Part shown: positions 1 to 9,517 of the stretch, one piece after another
Layout: every line of letters starts with the position of its first letter
Position numbering within the stretch: position 1 is the first letter of the stretch
NCBI GenBank assembly: GCA_027482225.1
Contig: JAIXWD010000017.1
Location: forward strand, 1 to 64,000
DNA length: 64,000 nt
Source: Bacteroidota bacterium
GTDB lineage: Bacteria; Bacteroidota; Bacteroidia; UKL13-3
Reading direction: 5' to 3'
Position numbers and translations under genes: made by a program
Notes under the pieces: generated by a model
Database searches by the model: none
The model's input: the letters and a program-made list of their open reading frames with translations, nothing else
What the model was told of the DNA's origin: nothing

Positions 1-130
1 CCGCCTTCGCTTCCAAATCTGCTTGGACGTCTATCATCACTTCCACCTTCAGTACGTTTTGTGTAAGAACGTGTTGACGGTCTTCTGTCTCCGCCTTCGC
101 TTCCAAATCTGCTTGGACGCTTGTCATCCC
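1..130. repeat. Tandem coding repeat, 90-base period
   Basis: A 30-base block at 1-30 recurs exactly at 91-120, in the same frame of the leftward gene, with similar sequence between the copies. It encodes a basic RPSRFGSEGG unit. The array runs off the left edge, so the copy number is unknown. Confidence 0.7.
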
Positions 131-317
131 CTGAGCTACGCGTGTAACTGCGCTTAGCAGGTGTTGAGTCAAAACCTGATTTTTTTGCACCAAATGATGG
201 CTTATCGTCTTTACTAAATCTTGATTTACTTCCTGATTTCGCTGCTCCAGAGCTGCTTTTAGGAGCGCTGCGTTTGCCACCTTTTTCTTCGCTGTATGGC
301 CTTTTTCTTAATCCCAT
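1..317 (-). CDS. N-terminal part of a basic low-complexity protein, possibly a pseudouridine synthase (partial)
   Basis: The leftward frame opens with ATG at 315-317 and stays open to the window edge, giving about 105 residues. The visible part is rich in Lys, Arg, Ser and Gly and starts MGLRKRPYSEEKGG. It contains a 30-residue unit present nearly twice (core RPSRFGSEGG, followed by acidic and basic residues), encoded by DNA copies at 1-30 and 91-120. In Bacteroidota, 23S rRNA pseudouridine synthases of the RsuA/RluB type commonly carry such a disordered basic extension before the S4 domain. That is the best guess, but no catalytic domain is inside the window. A DEAD-box helicase tail or another RNA-binding protein is less likely because this is the N-terminus. 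Confidence 0.6.
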   Translation of the reverse strand, partial: MGLRKRPYSEEKGGKRSAPKSSSGAAKSGSKSRFSKDDKPSFGAKKSGFDSTPAKRSYTRSSGDDKRPSRFGSEGGDRRPSTRSYTKRTEGGSDDRRPSRFGSEG

Positions 318-423
318 TTCTGTTTTATAATTATACAAAGGTATTCTTTAATTTTAAAACATAGATTTGTATTTACAAAATAACCCTTTAATAAAACCTT
401 GTAACTCAATTTTAATCATACAC

Positions 424-2724
424 ATGCGAGTTGTTTTTATAAAAATATTTGTTTTAAGCATGTTTGTTACAGGGGGTGTTTTTGCACAAAATATCAATAA
501 AAAAGCAAGACCCAAAATTGGTTTGGCATTAAGCGGTGGAGGAGCAAAAGGAATTTCACATATTGGTGCATTAATGGTATTAGAAAAAGCAGGAATTAGC
601 GTTGATTACATTGTTGGAACATCAATGGGAAGTGTGGTTGGCGCCTTGTATGCCATTGGTTATTCGCCTGATAGCATTGCATATATAGCGCGCAATGAAA
701 ACTGGGATGAACTTTTAGCCAACAACCCAGGATTACGACAAATTGCAATTGAAGAAAAATCGGATTTTAATAGATACATCATTGAGTTGCCTATTGAGGG
801 TAGGCGTTTCCGTTTTCCACGCGGGTTAATTGATGGGCAAGAATTATCTGTTGAATTATCTCGATTAACTTTTCCCGTATACGACAAAAAAAAATTCACG
901 GATTTTCCAATTCCATTTAAGTGTGTTGCCACAGACATTACAAATGGGGAGGCCGTTGTGTTAGATAGTGGAAACATAGCTGACGCAATAAGAGCGAGCA
1001 TGGCTATTCCATCATTTTTTACACCAGTAAAGTACCAAAACAGGCTTTTAGTTGATGGGGGAATTGTAAGAAATTTTCCTGTTGAACATGTAAAAGAAAT
1101 GGGTGCTGATATTATTATTGGCGTTAACTTAAGCAAGGGTTTTTTACAAGAAAAAGAATTAGATAATATCATAGATATTCTTAATCAATCGATGTTTTTA
1201 AGTGATGGAGAAGACACAAAAAGGCAAAGAGAGTGGTGTGACTTTTTAATTGAACCCGATTTAACGGGTTTTCATGCAGGAAGTTTTAATGCGGCCGATT
1301 CGCTTATTAAGAGAGGGTACGATGCTGCTATGGAGTCTTTTGAGGATCTACAGAAGTTAGCCAAAAAACTAGACAAAGAATTTGGCCAAAAAGAATCTAT
1401 TCAAATCCCCAAAATTGATTCGGTTTTGCTAACTAATTTTGAAGTAGAGGACATTAGCAAAGCAAACAGAGATTTGATTATAGATCGTTTAAATTTAACT
1501 CGTAACCATTGGTATAAACCTGATGTTTTTCCTGAGGCCATGAAAAAAGTATATGGTACGCGATACTTCAGAAAAGTGGGTTACGAATTATTTAAATATG
1601 AAGACGGAACACGCATTAGACTTAAAGGAAACGAAAATCCGCCAACGTTTTTTAATGTAGCGCTTAACTACAATAGTTTTTCTAAGGCTGCCATTATTTT
1701 AAACCTAACATCCCGAAATCTATTAGGTAAAAACACCCGCTTTTCTTCAACCTTAAACATAGCCGACATGCTGAGGTTTAAGAGCGAATATTTTAAGTAT
1801 TTGGGATCTGCAAAAAACCGCGGATTAGGGGTTTCTTTTTGGTTTGATAATTATGATTTTCCGCTATACGAAACATTTGTAAGACTAGCCATGTACCGAC
1901 AAAAATATACTGCGTTAGATATAAAATATCAAATCGCATCATTAACTGTAAATAGCACGGGTGCTGGGTTAAGAAGGGAACTGATTGTTCTTACACCTAA
2001 TATATACGGTAGCGGTGAAAACTATGATGGCAGTGTTGTACAGGATAGAGTATACATAGACTTTAACTTAAATACGCTCAACCGACATTATTATGCTCAT
2101 TCGGGCTCAAAAGTTAATATGAATTTAAGTTATTTTTTTAACAGTAATTCTAATTTAAAATTAATAAGCAGAGACTCGCTCAATGGCGGCTTTATAAGCA
2201 AAAACATGACAAGCGAACTAACGGATTCTTTGATAACAAATCGCTACCTACAGTTTAAATTATTATCCAATAAGTATATCCATATTAATAAAAAAGCAAC
2301 CCTTGTTTTAGGCTTTTATGGTGGATTAACGTTTAATCCTTTTAGCCCCAAAGAAAACGCGAACACAATATTCAATAATTTTATGGTTGGTGGATTAATT
2401 CCTAACTTTAGAAACCAAATACCATTTATTGGTCTCAGCGATTTTCAAATTAGAACAAATAATTTTATTGGTGCACAATTCTGTTACCAATACGAAATAT
2501 CAAAAAACCTATTCGTCATTCCAAAGTTTAATCTTGGATACCATAACAATAATTTCGTGCGGTATTTTACAAGTAATGATGTTCTGAAACCATCAAATCA
2601 ATTATTCGGTTATGGAATAACTGGCGGTTTTAACTCAATACTTGGTCCATTAGATTTTACAATTATGAGAAACACACAAGTACAATCTTTTGTGTTTTAT
2701 GTGAATTTAGGCTACAATTTCTAG
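424..2724 (+). CDS. Patatin-like phospholipase with C-terminal outer-membrane barrel
   Basis: Predicted secreted lipid acyl hydrolase of 766 residues. I chose ATG 424 over the upstream TTG at 367 because it gives a clean signal peptide ending near FAQ (residue 22). The patatin domain shows the oxyanion loop GGGAKG (residues 38-43), the nucleophile elbow GTSMG (65-69, Ser 67) and the catalytic Asp in DGG (about 211-213), so the Ser-Asp dyad is intact. The C-terminal half, roughly 380-766, has alternating polar and aromatic strands and ends in F, as expected of an Omp85-like 16-strand barrel. This resembles PlpD/FplA-type autotransporter phospholipases common in Bacteroidota. It stands alone between a leftward gene and the M16 pair. 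Confidence 0.88.
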   Translation: MRVVFIKIFVLSMFVTGGVFAQNINKKARPKIGLALSGGGAKGISHIGALMVLEKAGISVDYIVGTSMGSVVGALYAIGYSPDSIAYIARNENWDELLANNPGLRQIAIEEKSDFNRYIIELPIEGRRFRFPRGLIDGQELSVELSRLTFPVYDKKKFTDFPIPFKCVATDITNGEAVVLDSGNIADAIRASMAIPSFFTPVKYQNRLLVDGGIVRNFPVEHVKEMGADIIIGVNLSKGFLQEKELDNIIDILNQSMFLSDGEDTKRQREWCDFLIEPDLTGFHAGSFNAADSLIKRGYDAAMESFEDLQKLAKKLDKEFGQKESIQIPKIDSVLLTNFEVEDISKANRDLIIDRLNLTRNHWYKPDVFPEAMKKVYGTRYFRKVGYELFKYEDGTRIRLKGNENPPTFFNVALNYNSFSKAAIILNLTSRNLLGKNTRFSSTLNIADMLRFKSEYFKYLGSAKNRGLGVSFWFDNYDFPLYETFVRLAMYRQKYTALDIKYQIASLTVNSTGAGLRRELIVLTPNIYGSGENYDGSVVQDRVYIDFNLNTLNRHYYAHSGSKVNMNLSYFFNSNSNLKLISRDSLNGGFISKNMTSELTDSLITNRYLQFKLLSNKYIHINKKATLVLGFYGGLTFNPFSPKENANTIFNNFMVGGLIPNFRNQIPFIGLSDFQIRTNNFIGAQFCYQYEISKNLFVIPKFNLGYHNNNFVRYFTSNDVLKPSNQLFGYGITGGFNSILGPLDFTIMRNTQVQSFVFYVNLGYNF

Positions 2725-2885
2725 TAACTGGCTGATATTGTGTCAATAATGCCGGGGCGTTTTAAATAGTGTCTAATAAAACATCTCATTGTGGGTAAAG
2801 TGCTGTGTCATCTTTGCCATAAACGGGGCTTATAGCGCACCTAAAAGCTAAATTTGTTGTTTATTCACCAATAATAGCCCATATT

Positions 2886-4136
2886 TTGATAAATTATACC
2901 CAATTTGAGCTTAAAAACGGCTTAACCGTTATTCATCATCCCGATCCAAATTCTAAACTTTGTGTTTTAAATATTTTATACAAAGTTGGGTCAAAAGATG
3001 AGAATCCTGAAAAAACAGGTTTCGCCCATTTATTTGAACACTTAATGTTTGGCGGATCTGTAAATGTTTCCGACTTCGACAACCAACTTCAAATAGCCGG
3101 AGGAGATAACAATGCGTTTACAAGTAATGATATTACAAATTACTACATCACACTTCCTGCAAATAACATAGAAACTGGTTTTTGGTTGGAAAGTGATCGC
3201 ATGCTAAGTTTGGATTTTAGCCAAAAGGTATTAGACGTACAAAAGGCTGTTGTAATTGAAGAATTTAAAGAAAGATACATTAACCAACCATATGGTGATG
3301 TGTGGTTAAAACTTTTGCCTTTGGCTTATAAAGTACATCCTTATCGTTGGCCCACAATTGGCAAGGATTTTTCCCATATAGAAAATGCCACGTTAGATGA
3401 TGTAAAAGCCTTTTTCTATTCATTTTATGCACCCAATAATGCCATTTTAGTTATTAGCGGAAATATTGATTTAGAAACAACTAAGGAATTAACAAATAAG
3501 TGGTTTGGGCCAATTCCGGCAAGAGTAATAAACCGCCAGCAATACCAAATAGAGCCACAACAAACCGAAAAAAGGATTGAACACGTATACAACGATGTTC
3601 CTTTAGATTTAATAATAATGGGTTACCACATATGCGAACGAATGCACCCAGATTATTACGCAGTTGATTTAATGACAGATATTTTAGGTGGTGGCAAATC
3701 TGCTAGGTTGTTTAACGAGTTACTAAAAAAACAAAAATTATTTAGTGAAATAGACTGTTATCAAAGCGGTGATTTTGATGCTGGTTTGGTAATAGTGGAA
3801 GGTAAATTAATTAAAGGTGTTACGCACCAACAGGCCGAGGAAGCAATTGAAAAGGTGTTAAACGAGCTGATTGAAAACGGTATAACAGAAACTGAACTAG
3901 AAAAAGTTAAAAACAAATCTGAAACAAATATCCGATTTAATGATATGGGTGTTTTAAATAAGGCTATGAAATTAGCCTACGCAGCCTATTATGGAGATAT
4001 AGAATTAGCAAATACAGAAGTAAGTGAATATTTAAAAGTAAGCGCTCAAGACATTCAAAGAGTTGCCAAAACATACTTAAAATCAACAAATTGCAACGTA
4101 CTTTATTATCACGCAAAACATGAATCAACCAAATAG
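2886..4136 (+). CDS. M16 family zinc metallopeptidase, catalytic subunit
   Basis: A 416-residue insulinase-type peptidase. The inverted zinc motif HXXEH is present as HLFEH at residues 48-52, and the distal metal-binding glutamate lies in the EE pair near 125-126, at the usual distance. Length fits the single-chain M16B subunits that work as a heterodimer. The start is a TTG at 2886; no ATG lies nearby in frame. The next gene overlaps by 17 bases and encodes an M16 partner without the zinc motif, so the two are probably translationally coupled and form one clamshell peptidase. No signal peptide is visible, so cytoplasmic or unconventionally exported. Confidence 0.9.
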   Translation: MINYTQFELKNGLTVIHHPDPNSKLCVLNILYKVGSKDENPEKTGFAHLFEHLMFGGSVNVSDFDNQLQIAGGDNNAFTSNDITNYYITLPANNIETGFWLESDRMLSLDFSQKVLDVQKAVVIEEFKERYINQPYGDVWLKLLPLAYKVHPYRWPTIGKDFSHIENATLDDVKAFFYSFYAPNNAILVISGNIDLETTKELTNKWFGPIPARVINRQQYQIEPQQTEKRIEHVYNDVPLDLIIMGYHICERMHPDYYAVDLMTDILGGGKSARLFNELLKKQKLFSEIDCYQSGDFDAGLVIVEGKLIKGVTHQQAEEAIEKVLNELIENGITETELEKVKNKSETNIRFNDMGVLNKAMKLAYAAYYGDIELANTEVSEYLKVSAQDIQRVAKTYLKSTNCNVLYYHAKHESTK

Positions 4137-5391
4137 AACGATTGCTCCAGAAACACAGAAGATAATACACCTGGGCTTCCCTGTTTGCAAAAAAATATCG
4201 GGCAAAACAGGCGTAAAAATATATCATTTATTCGCGCCTGTAGATGAGGTTTTAAGAGTTGAATTTGTATTTGATGCTGGAATAGCAAAACAAACCCAAA
4301 AACTAATTGCAACTGGCGTTAACCGGCTTTTAACAGAGGGCACACAAACAAAAACAGCGGAACAAATTGCTGATAGTTTAGATTTTTATGGAAGTTACTT
4401 GCAAACAAGGTGCACAGTGGATGATGCTCAACTTACTTTATACTGCTTGAAAAAACACCTTCATAAGTGTTTGGAAATAGTGTTAGACGTGATAAAAAAC
4501 GCACAGTTTCCTGATAACGAAATAGATATATACAAAAAAAATAATAAACAGCGTTTAAAAGTACTGCAACAAAAAACGTCTTATTTATGTAGAAGAGCTT
4601 TTTATGAAACACTTTTTGGGGAGACAAGCCCTATTTCATCATACTCATTACCAATTGATTATGAAAAATTTTCACGTGAAACACTGGTTGAATTTCATCG
4701 GAAATATTATGCTGACACAATAAAGTACATTACATTATCAGGAGATGTTGACAATGGCGTAATTGAACAATTGTCTCAATTTAGTGCATCATTTAATCCT
4801 TCGCAAAGCGATAATAAATACAAAAACGAAATCATTATTCCAGAGAGTAAGATAATAAAAAAAGAAAAATCTGCTCAGGCTACTCTTCGAGTTGGAAGAA
4901 AAATTATAAACAGATCCAATGCTGATTACAGAAAATTACAACTTGTAAACCTTGTTTTAGGTGGATATTTTGGTTCAAGATTGATGAAAAACATAAGAGA
5001 AGATAAGGGTTTAACATATGGAATATATTCTGTGTTAGAATCCTATTTGGATGATGGTTGCTTTTATGTTGAGGCCGATGTAAATAATGACAAAACACAT
5101 GTAGCTATTGAGGAAATATATAAAGAAATAAATACACTGTGTGTTGAATTGGTTCCAGAAAAAGAACTTTCTACAGCCAAAAACTATCTACTTGGTTCGC
5201 TTTTAAGAAGTATTGACGGTCCTTTTACCATTGTGGACAGAAATAGAATCCTAATCGATTATGGTTTTAAATCAAATTATTATGATGAATTTATTGAAAT
5301 AATCAATACTACAACTTCTGAGGAGTTAAGAGATTTATGCAAGAAGTACTTTAAGCAAGAAAACCTCGTTGAGATAATATGCGGTGCATAA
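4120..5391 (+). CDS. M16 family peptidase, non-catalytic partner subunit
   Basis: A 423-residue M16 homologue lacking HXXEH: the corresponding region reads GVNRLLTEGTQTK. The C-terminal half keeps the substrate-binding Arg/Tyr type region around RLMKNIREDKGLTYGIYS. In M16B heterodimers one chain supplies zinc chemistry and the other supplies this Arg-Tyr pair, which is exactly the split seen here. It starts 17 bases inside the catalytic gene and its end overlaps the next gene by 13 bases. A parS-like 16-mer lies inside this gene at 4668-4683. Confidence 0.85.
   Translation: MNQPNRTIAPETQKIIHLGFPVCKKISGKTGVKIYHLFAPVDEVLRVEFVFDAGIAKQTQKLIATGVNRLLTEGTQTKTAEQIADSLDFYGSYLQTRCTVDDAQLTLYCLKKHLHKCLEIVLDVIKNAQFPDNEIDIYKKNNKQRLKVLQQKTSYLCRRAFYETLFGETSPISSYSLPIDYEKFSRETLVEFHRKYYADTIKYITLSGDVDNGVIEQLSQFSASFNPSQSDNKYKNEIIIPESKIIKKEKSAQATLRVGRKIINRSNADYRKLQLVNLVLGGYFGSRLMKNIREDKGLTYGIYSVLESYLDDGCFYVEADVNNDKTHVAIEEIYKEINTLCVELVPEKELSTAKNYLLGSLLRSIDGPFTIVDRNRILIDYGFKSNYYDEFIEIINTTTSEELRDLCKKYFKQENLVEIICGA
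4668..4683 (+). other. parS: parS-like ParB-binding site 1
   Basis: ATTTTCACGTGAAACA matches the ParB/Spo0J consensus TGTTNCACGTGAAACA at 14 of 16 positions; only the first two bases differ. It lies inside the second M16 gene. The same 14-base core recurs at 7542-7555. Chromosomal parS sites are often intragenic in other bacteria. Assignment rests on sequence match and clustering only. Confidence 0.55.
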
Positions 5392-7121
5392 CAAAGATAA
5401 TTCTTATACTAATTATTTGGACCACTAACGTCTATTCACAATCACCTAATTTAAGGCGAATTTGTCCAAATGGTGCAGATAATAATTTGTATTGGTCAAG
5501 CCCTCTTGATACTTGTAGTCAATTTAAGTTTAATATCATCTGGGAACGAAAGGGGATTGTTGGACCATTTTCTCCAATTGATACAATATACAATTTAACA
5601 CAAGAAGCTTACCTACACATAAATGCTACACCTCCACTTAGCGAACCAAACTCTTATTATTTTATTGAAAGAAGAGATTCTTGTGGTCCAACCTATAATC
5701 AATACAGCGACACCTTATTGGTAGATGTTTTACCGCCAAGTATATCTGAACTTGACTCGGTAAGTGTTGATTTAACAAGCAACCGAGTATTGTTAGGTTG
5801 GAGTAAAAACTCTTCACCAGATTTTGATAAATATTTATTATATGTTCTTGTTAATGGATTTTTCACAGCAATGACTCCTTCTGAAACAAGAGATACATTT
5901 GCCATCGACCAAGGAAATACAGATCCAAGTAAGGGAAGTTTTACATACAATATTAATACAAGAGATAGCTGTGGTAAACTTCCTGCATTCGAAAAAAAAC
6001 ACAGTACTATTTATCTATCTCTTACTAATGATACATGCGCAAAAACATATCGCTTATCTTGGTCGCATTATATTGGCTGGAATGCAATAAAAAAATATTA
6101 CATATTTAAAAAAGAGAATTTAAACCAATTCGAATTAATTGATTCTGTTAATGGAAATACCAACACTTATCTATCAAAGTACACAACCGGAAATGAATAT
6201 ATATTTTATATAAGAGCGATTAAAGACACTTCAATATTAATTACCAGCTCGTCAAATAGTGCAGCTTTTATTTCTCGGTTTAGACAAGATCCAAGCAAAT
6301 TGGATATAAACTATATAACTTCTGGAATTCCAATTGACGAAAACTTATATCTTAGCTTTAACACGAACAAAAACGATGAGGTATTAAAATATGAGTTAAG
6401 TGTTTTGGATGATAGACTAAACACACTATCAAAAACATCTTTAGAAAAGTCGGATATGAACACCCAAATTAATCTTGGTCTAACCGATAAAAACAGATAC
6501 TATTTTTATATATCAGCTTTTGATATTTGTAATAACATTTCGTTTGTAAGCGACACAAGTACAAATATTGTTTTATCAGGAAACGAAATTAATAACACCC
6601 GGTCACTAACATGGAACTCTTATTTCACGTGGAACGAGGGTGTTGATTCTTACACAATATACAGAGGATCAGGTGATAACGGAGTATTTACATTAAATCC
6701 ATGGAAAACGGAAGTAGACACTAATATAACCGATAACGACCAAAGCGTAGTAATGTTGGGTGAGGGTATATGTTATTACATAATGGCAAAAGAGGCAAAA
6801 AACACATCTAACATAAGTACATCAAACAGAGTTTGTCTTTCTGCAAAGTTCTTAATACATATCCCAAATGCATTTACACCTGGGGGTTATAATCCAAATT
6901 TTAGACCAGAAGGAACCCAAATAGACTATAAAAACTCAAACATGAAGATTTATAACAGATGGGGACAATTAATATATGACAGCTCAATAAACCAAGGTTG
7001 GGACGGAAAAGATACAAACGGTGTGTATTGCGAACAGGGAATCTACTTTTACTATTTAGAAATATACAGTACTAAAAATGAAAAACAGATTAAGCAAGGA
7101 ACATTCACCTTACTCAGGTAA
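5379..7121 (+). CDS. Secreted fibronectin-like protein with T9SS type B C-terminal domain
   Basis: A 580-residue protein with a signal peptide (residues 1-20, ending VYSQ), a middle of Ig/fibronectin-III-like beta segments (for example YYIFKKENLNQFELIDS and SYTIYRGSGDNGVF patterns), and a C-terminal gliding-motility-associated domain at about 493-580 with the hallmark NAFTPGG, MKIYNRWGQLIYDS and QGIYFYYLEI blocks. That domain directs cargo through the type IX secretion system to the cell surface. It overlaps the upstream M16 gene by 13 bases and the downstream ybeY by 44 bases, so expression is tied to housekeeping genes. The ligand is unknown. A parS-like site lies at 6621-6636. Confidence 0.85.
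   Translation: MRCITKIILILIIWTTNVYSQSPNLRRICPNGADNNLYWSSPLDTCSQFKFNIIWERKGIVGPFSPIDTIYNLTQEAYLHINATPPLSEPNSYYFIERRDSCGPTYNQYSDTLLVDVLPPSISELDSVSVDLTSNRVLLGWSKNSSPDFDKYLLYVLVNGFFTAMTPSETRDTFAIDQGNTDPSKGSFTYNINTRDSCGKLPAFEKKHSTIYLSLTNDTCAKTYRLSWSHYIGWNAIKKYYIFKKENLNQFELIDSVNGNTNTYLSKYTTGNEYIFYIRAIKDTSILITSSSNSAAFISRFRQDPSKLDINYITSGIPIDENLYLSFNTNKNDEVLKYELSVLDDRLNTLSKTSLEKSDMNTQINLGLTDKNRYYFYISAFDICNNISFVSDTSTNIVLSGNEINNTRSLTWNSYFTWNEGVDSYTIYRGSGDNGVFTLNPWKTEVDTNITDNDQSVVMLGEGICYYIMAKEAKNTSNISTSNRVCLSAKFLIHIPNAFTPGGYNPNFRPEGTQIDYKNSNMKIYNRWGQLIYDSSINQGWDGKDTNGVYCEQGIYFYYLEIYSTKNEKQIKQGTFTLLR
6621..6636 (+). other. parS: parS-like ParB-binding site 2
   Basis: TATTTCACGTGGAACG matches the reverse complement form of the Bacillus parS (TGTTTCACGTGGAACA) at 14 of 16 positions, differing at the second and last base. 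It lies within the T9SS-type coding sequence, 1.95 kb from site 1 and 0.9 kb from site 3. Confidence 0.45.
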
Positions 7122-7530
7122 AATCAGCTTTAACGACATAAACATTAAGACAACTTTTAGAGAGAGAACAGCCATTAAAAAATGGGTTACAAATGCGCTT
7201 AAAAAAGAGGGGTTTGAACTGGGCGAATTAAGTTATAATTTTTGCACAGACGAACACCTATTGGGATTAAATATTACTCACCTTAATCATGATTTTTATA
7301 CTGATATCATCACCTTTGAACTTAACGAAAACAAAACAATTATAGGTGATATATACATAAGTTTAGATAGGGTAAAAGACAATGCAAAACAAAATGACAA
7401 AACATTTTCCAATGAGTTGAAAAGAGTAATTATTCATGGTGCTTTACACCTATGTGGATTCAAGGATAAAACAAAGAAAGACGCCACCCTTATGCGCGAG
7501 AAAGAAGACTATTACTTATCTTTGCTCTAA
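7078..7530 (+). CDS. ybeY: Endoribonuclease YbeY (rRNA maturation)
   Basis: A 150-residue UPF0054 metalloprotein that acts in 16S rRNA 3' end maturation and ribosome quality control. The signature reads HGALHLCGFKD at residues 120-130: the first two zinc histidines (120 and 124) are present, but the third ligand position of HGxLHLxGxDH is Asp 130. As far as I recall this substitution, followed by KTKKD and a conserved MREKE tail, is common in Bacteroidota orthologues, so the protein is likely functional. ATG 7078 lies 44 bases inside the preceding gene in another frame; no later in-frame start would keep the first strand. The next gene, mnmG, is also an RNA-modification gene. Confidence 0.9.
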   Translation: MKNRLSKEHSPYSGKISFNDINIKTTFRERTAIKKWVTNALKKEGFELGELSYNFCTDEHLLGLNITHLNHDFYTDIITFELNENKTIIGDIYISLDRVKDNAKQNDKTFSNELKRVIIHGALHLCGFKDKTKKDATLMREKEDYYLSLL

Positions 7531-7539
7531 ATTTTACCA

Positions 7540-7561
7540 AATTTCACGTGAAACACGTGTT
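7540..7561 (+). other. parS: parS-like ParB-binding site 3 with abutting CACGTG palindrome
   Basis: Positions 7540-7555 match TGTTTCACGTGAAACA at 14 of 16 bases, with the same 14-base core as site 1. The match runs directly into a second perfect palindrome, AACACGTGTT at 7552-7561. The site is intergenic, between ybeY and mnmG, 25 bases before the mnmG start. It could alternatively be an E-box-like operator for mnmG. Confidence 0.55.
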
Positions 7562-7585
7562 GTAATATAAACAACTGACTATCAA

Positions 7586-9451
7586 ATGTTTAATAAATAC
7601 GATGTAATTGTAGTTGGAGCAGGGCATGCTGGCTGTGAGGCTGCTGCTGCTGCTGCTAATTTGGGCTCAAGGGTTTTGCTCATAACCATGGATATGAATA
7701 AAATTGCCCAGATGAGCTGTAACCCGGCAATGGGGGGGGTAGCAAAAGGACAAATTGTAAGAGAAATAGATGCGCTCGGTGGATACTCAGGTATAGTATC
7801 CGATAGAAGCACCATACAATTTCGCATGCTTAATATGAGTAAGGGTCCTGCGATGTGGAGTCCGAGAGCACAAAACGATCGTATGTTATTTGCCCAATAT
7901 TGGAGAGAAATGTTGGAACAAACACCAAATGTTGATTTTTGGCAAGATATGGTAAGTGAAATCATAGTAGATAATGGAAAAACTTGTGGAGTAGTAACGG
8001 GGATGGGACAAAGAATTATGGCTGAATCTATTGTACTAACAAATGGAACTTTTTTGAATGGTATTATTCATATTGGAACAAAGCAGTTTGGTGGTGGCAG
8101 GATAGGTGAAAAAGCAGCAAGTGGAATAACAGAACAACTTATTAATTTGGGTTTTGAAACGGGAAGAATGAAGACAGGTACTCCTCCAAGAGTTGATGGA
8201 AGAAGTTTAGATTACACAAAGATGGAAAGACAAGATGGTGATGAAATTCCTTCTAAATTTTCTTATAGCCCTGAAACTGTTCCTGTAAAAAACCAAAGAC
8301 CTTGTTGGATTACCTATACAAACGAAAACGTGCATGATGTGTTACGAACCGGTTTTGATGAATCTCCTATGTATGCTGGAAGAATTCAAGGATTAGGCCC
8401 ACGATATTGCCCGAGCATTGAAGATAAAATAAACAGGTTTGCTGAAAGAAACCGGCATCAAATATTTGTTGAGCCCGAAGGTTGGGATACGGTAGAAATT
8501 TATGTTAATGGTTTTTCAACCTCTTTACCTGATCATGTGCAATTTGAAGCAATTAGGTTAATACCAGGGTTTGAACAAGCAAAATTGTTCCGTCCAGGTT
8601 ATGCTATTGAGTACGATTATTTTCCACCTACTCAACTAAAGCTCACCTTAGAAACACACTTAATAGAAAATCTATTTTTTGCTGGTCAAATTAATGGCAC
8701 TACAGGTTATGAAGAGGCCGCATGTCAGGGTTTGATAGCAGGGATTAATGCACATCAAAAAGTAAAAGAGCAAGATCCTTTTGTTTTAAAACGTAGTGAT
8801 GCATACATCGGTGTTTTAATTGATGATTTGGTAAACAAGGGAACTGATGAGCCCTATAGAATGTTTACATCAAGAGCCGAATACAGAATTTTATTGCGTC
8901 AGGACAACGCTGATATTAGATTAACAGAAAAAGGTTATAACCTAGGTTTAGCTAGTGAAAATCGTTTGCGTGCGGTGGAAAAGAAAATAAGTGACACCGA
9001 TAACATTATTAAATATTTCAAAAAGACTTCAGTAACTCCAGAGGAAATAAACCCTTTACTACTTGAATTGGGAACCACTACTATACCACAAAACTATAAA
9101 TTGGATGCCATTTTAAGTAGGCCACAGGTAGAACTTAAGGACATCACAAATGCTTTACCTGAAACAAATGCATTACTATGTAATTTCGATAATGAAGCCC
9201 TACTACAAGCAGAAGTGTTGTTAAAATACGAGGGTTATTTAGAGAAAGAAAAACAAGTGGTTGAAAAAATGAATCGCTTAGAAGATGTAAGGATAAAAGA
9301 TGATTTCGACTTTTTTGCTGTTCAATCTATTTCAAAAGAAGCGAGAGAAAAGTTAAACAAACAAAGGCCAAAGACACTTGGACAGGCTTCAAGAATAAGT
9401 GGAATTTCGCCTGCAGATGTAAGTGTACTTATGGTGCATTTAGGAAGATAA
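7586..9451 (+). CDS. mnmG: tRNA uridine-5-carboxymethylaminomethyl modification enzyme MnmG
   Basis: FAD-dependent partner of MnmE that installs the cmnm5 group on U34 of tRNAs reading A/G-ending codons. The 621 residues match the family length. The N-terminal Rossmann motif [10 protein letters not shown] is at residues 11-20. Family blocks [17 protein letters not shown] and [13 protein letters not shown] are all present, and the C-terminal helical MnmE/tRNA-binding domain ends in [17 protein letters not shown]. mnmG (gidA) is frequently near the replication origin in bacteria, which fits the parS-like sites nearby. Confidence 0.98.
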   Translation: MFNKYDVIVVGAGHAGCEAAAAAANLGSRVLLITMDMNKIAQMSCNPAMGGVAKGQIVREIDALGGYSGIVSDRSTIQFRMLNMSKGPAMWSPRAQNDRMLFAQYWREMLEQTPNVDFWQDMVSEIIVDNGKTCGVVTGMGQRIMAESIVLTNGTFLNGIIHIGTKQFGGGRIGEKAASGITEQLINLGFETGRMKTGTPPRVDGRSLDYTKMERQDGDEIPSKFSYSPETVPVKNQRPCWITYTNENVHDVLRTGFDESPMYAGRIQGLGPRYCPSIEDKINRFAERNRHQIFVEPEGWDTVEIYVNGFSTSLPDHVQFEAIRLIPGFEQAKLFRPGYAIEYDYFPPTQLKLTLETHLIENLFFAGQINGTTGYEEAACQGLIAGINAHQKVKEQDPFVLKRSDAYIGVLIDDLVNKGTDEPYRMFTSRAEYRILLRQDNADIRLTEKGYNLGLASENRLRAVEKKISDTDNIIKYFKKTSVTPEEINPLLLELGTTTIPQNYKLDAILSRPQVELKDITNALPETNALLCNFDNEALLQAEVLLKYEGYLEKEKQVVEKMNRLEDVRIKDDFDFFAVQSISKEAREKLNKQRPKTLGQASRISGISPADVSVLMVHLGR

Positions 9452-9517
9452 TACTTTTAAACAACCTGTATAAAACCTATTGGGTTTAATAGCCCAATAT
9501 TTTGTTTATTTGCTTTA

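Noticed and set aside
1..130. Direct repeat as a CRISPR-like array
   Set aside because: The repeats are in frame within an open coding sequence and the spacers are similar to each other.
367..423. Upstream TTG start for the patatin gene
   Set aside because: It adds 19 residues before a proper signal peptide; ATG 424 gives a normal leader.
660..1172. Leftward open frame of 170 codons inside the patatin gene
   Set aside because: It is the antisense shadow of a strongly conserved coding region and shows no family motif.
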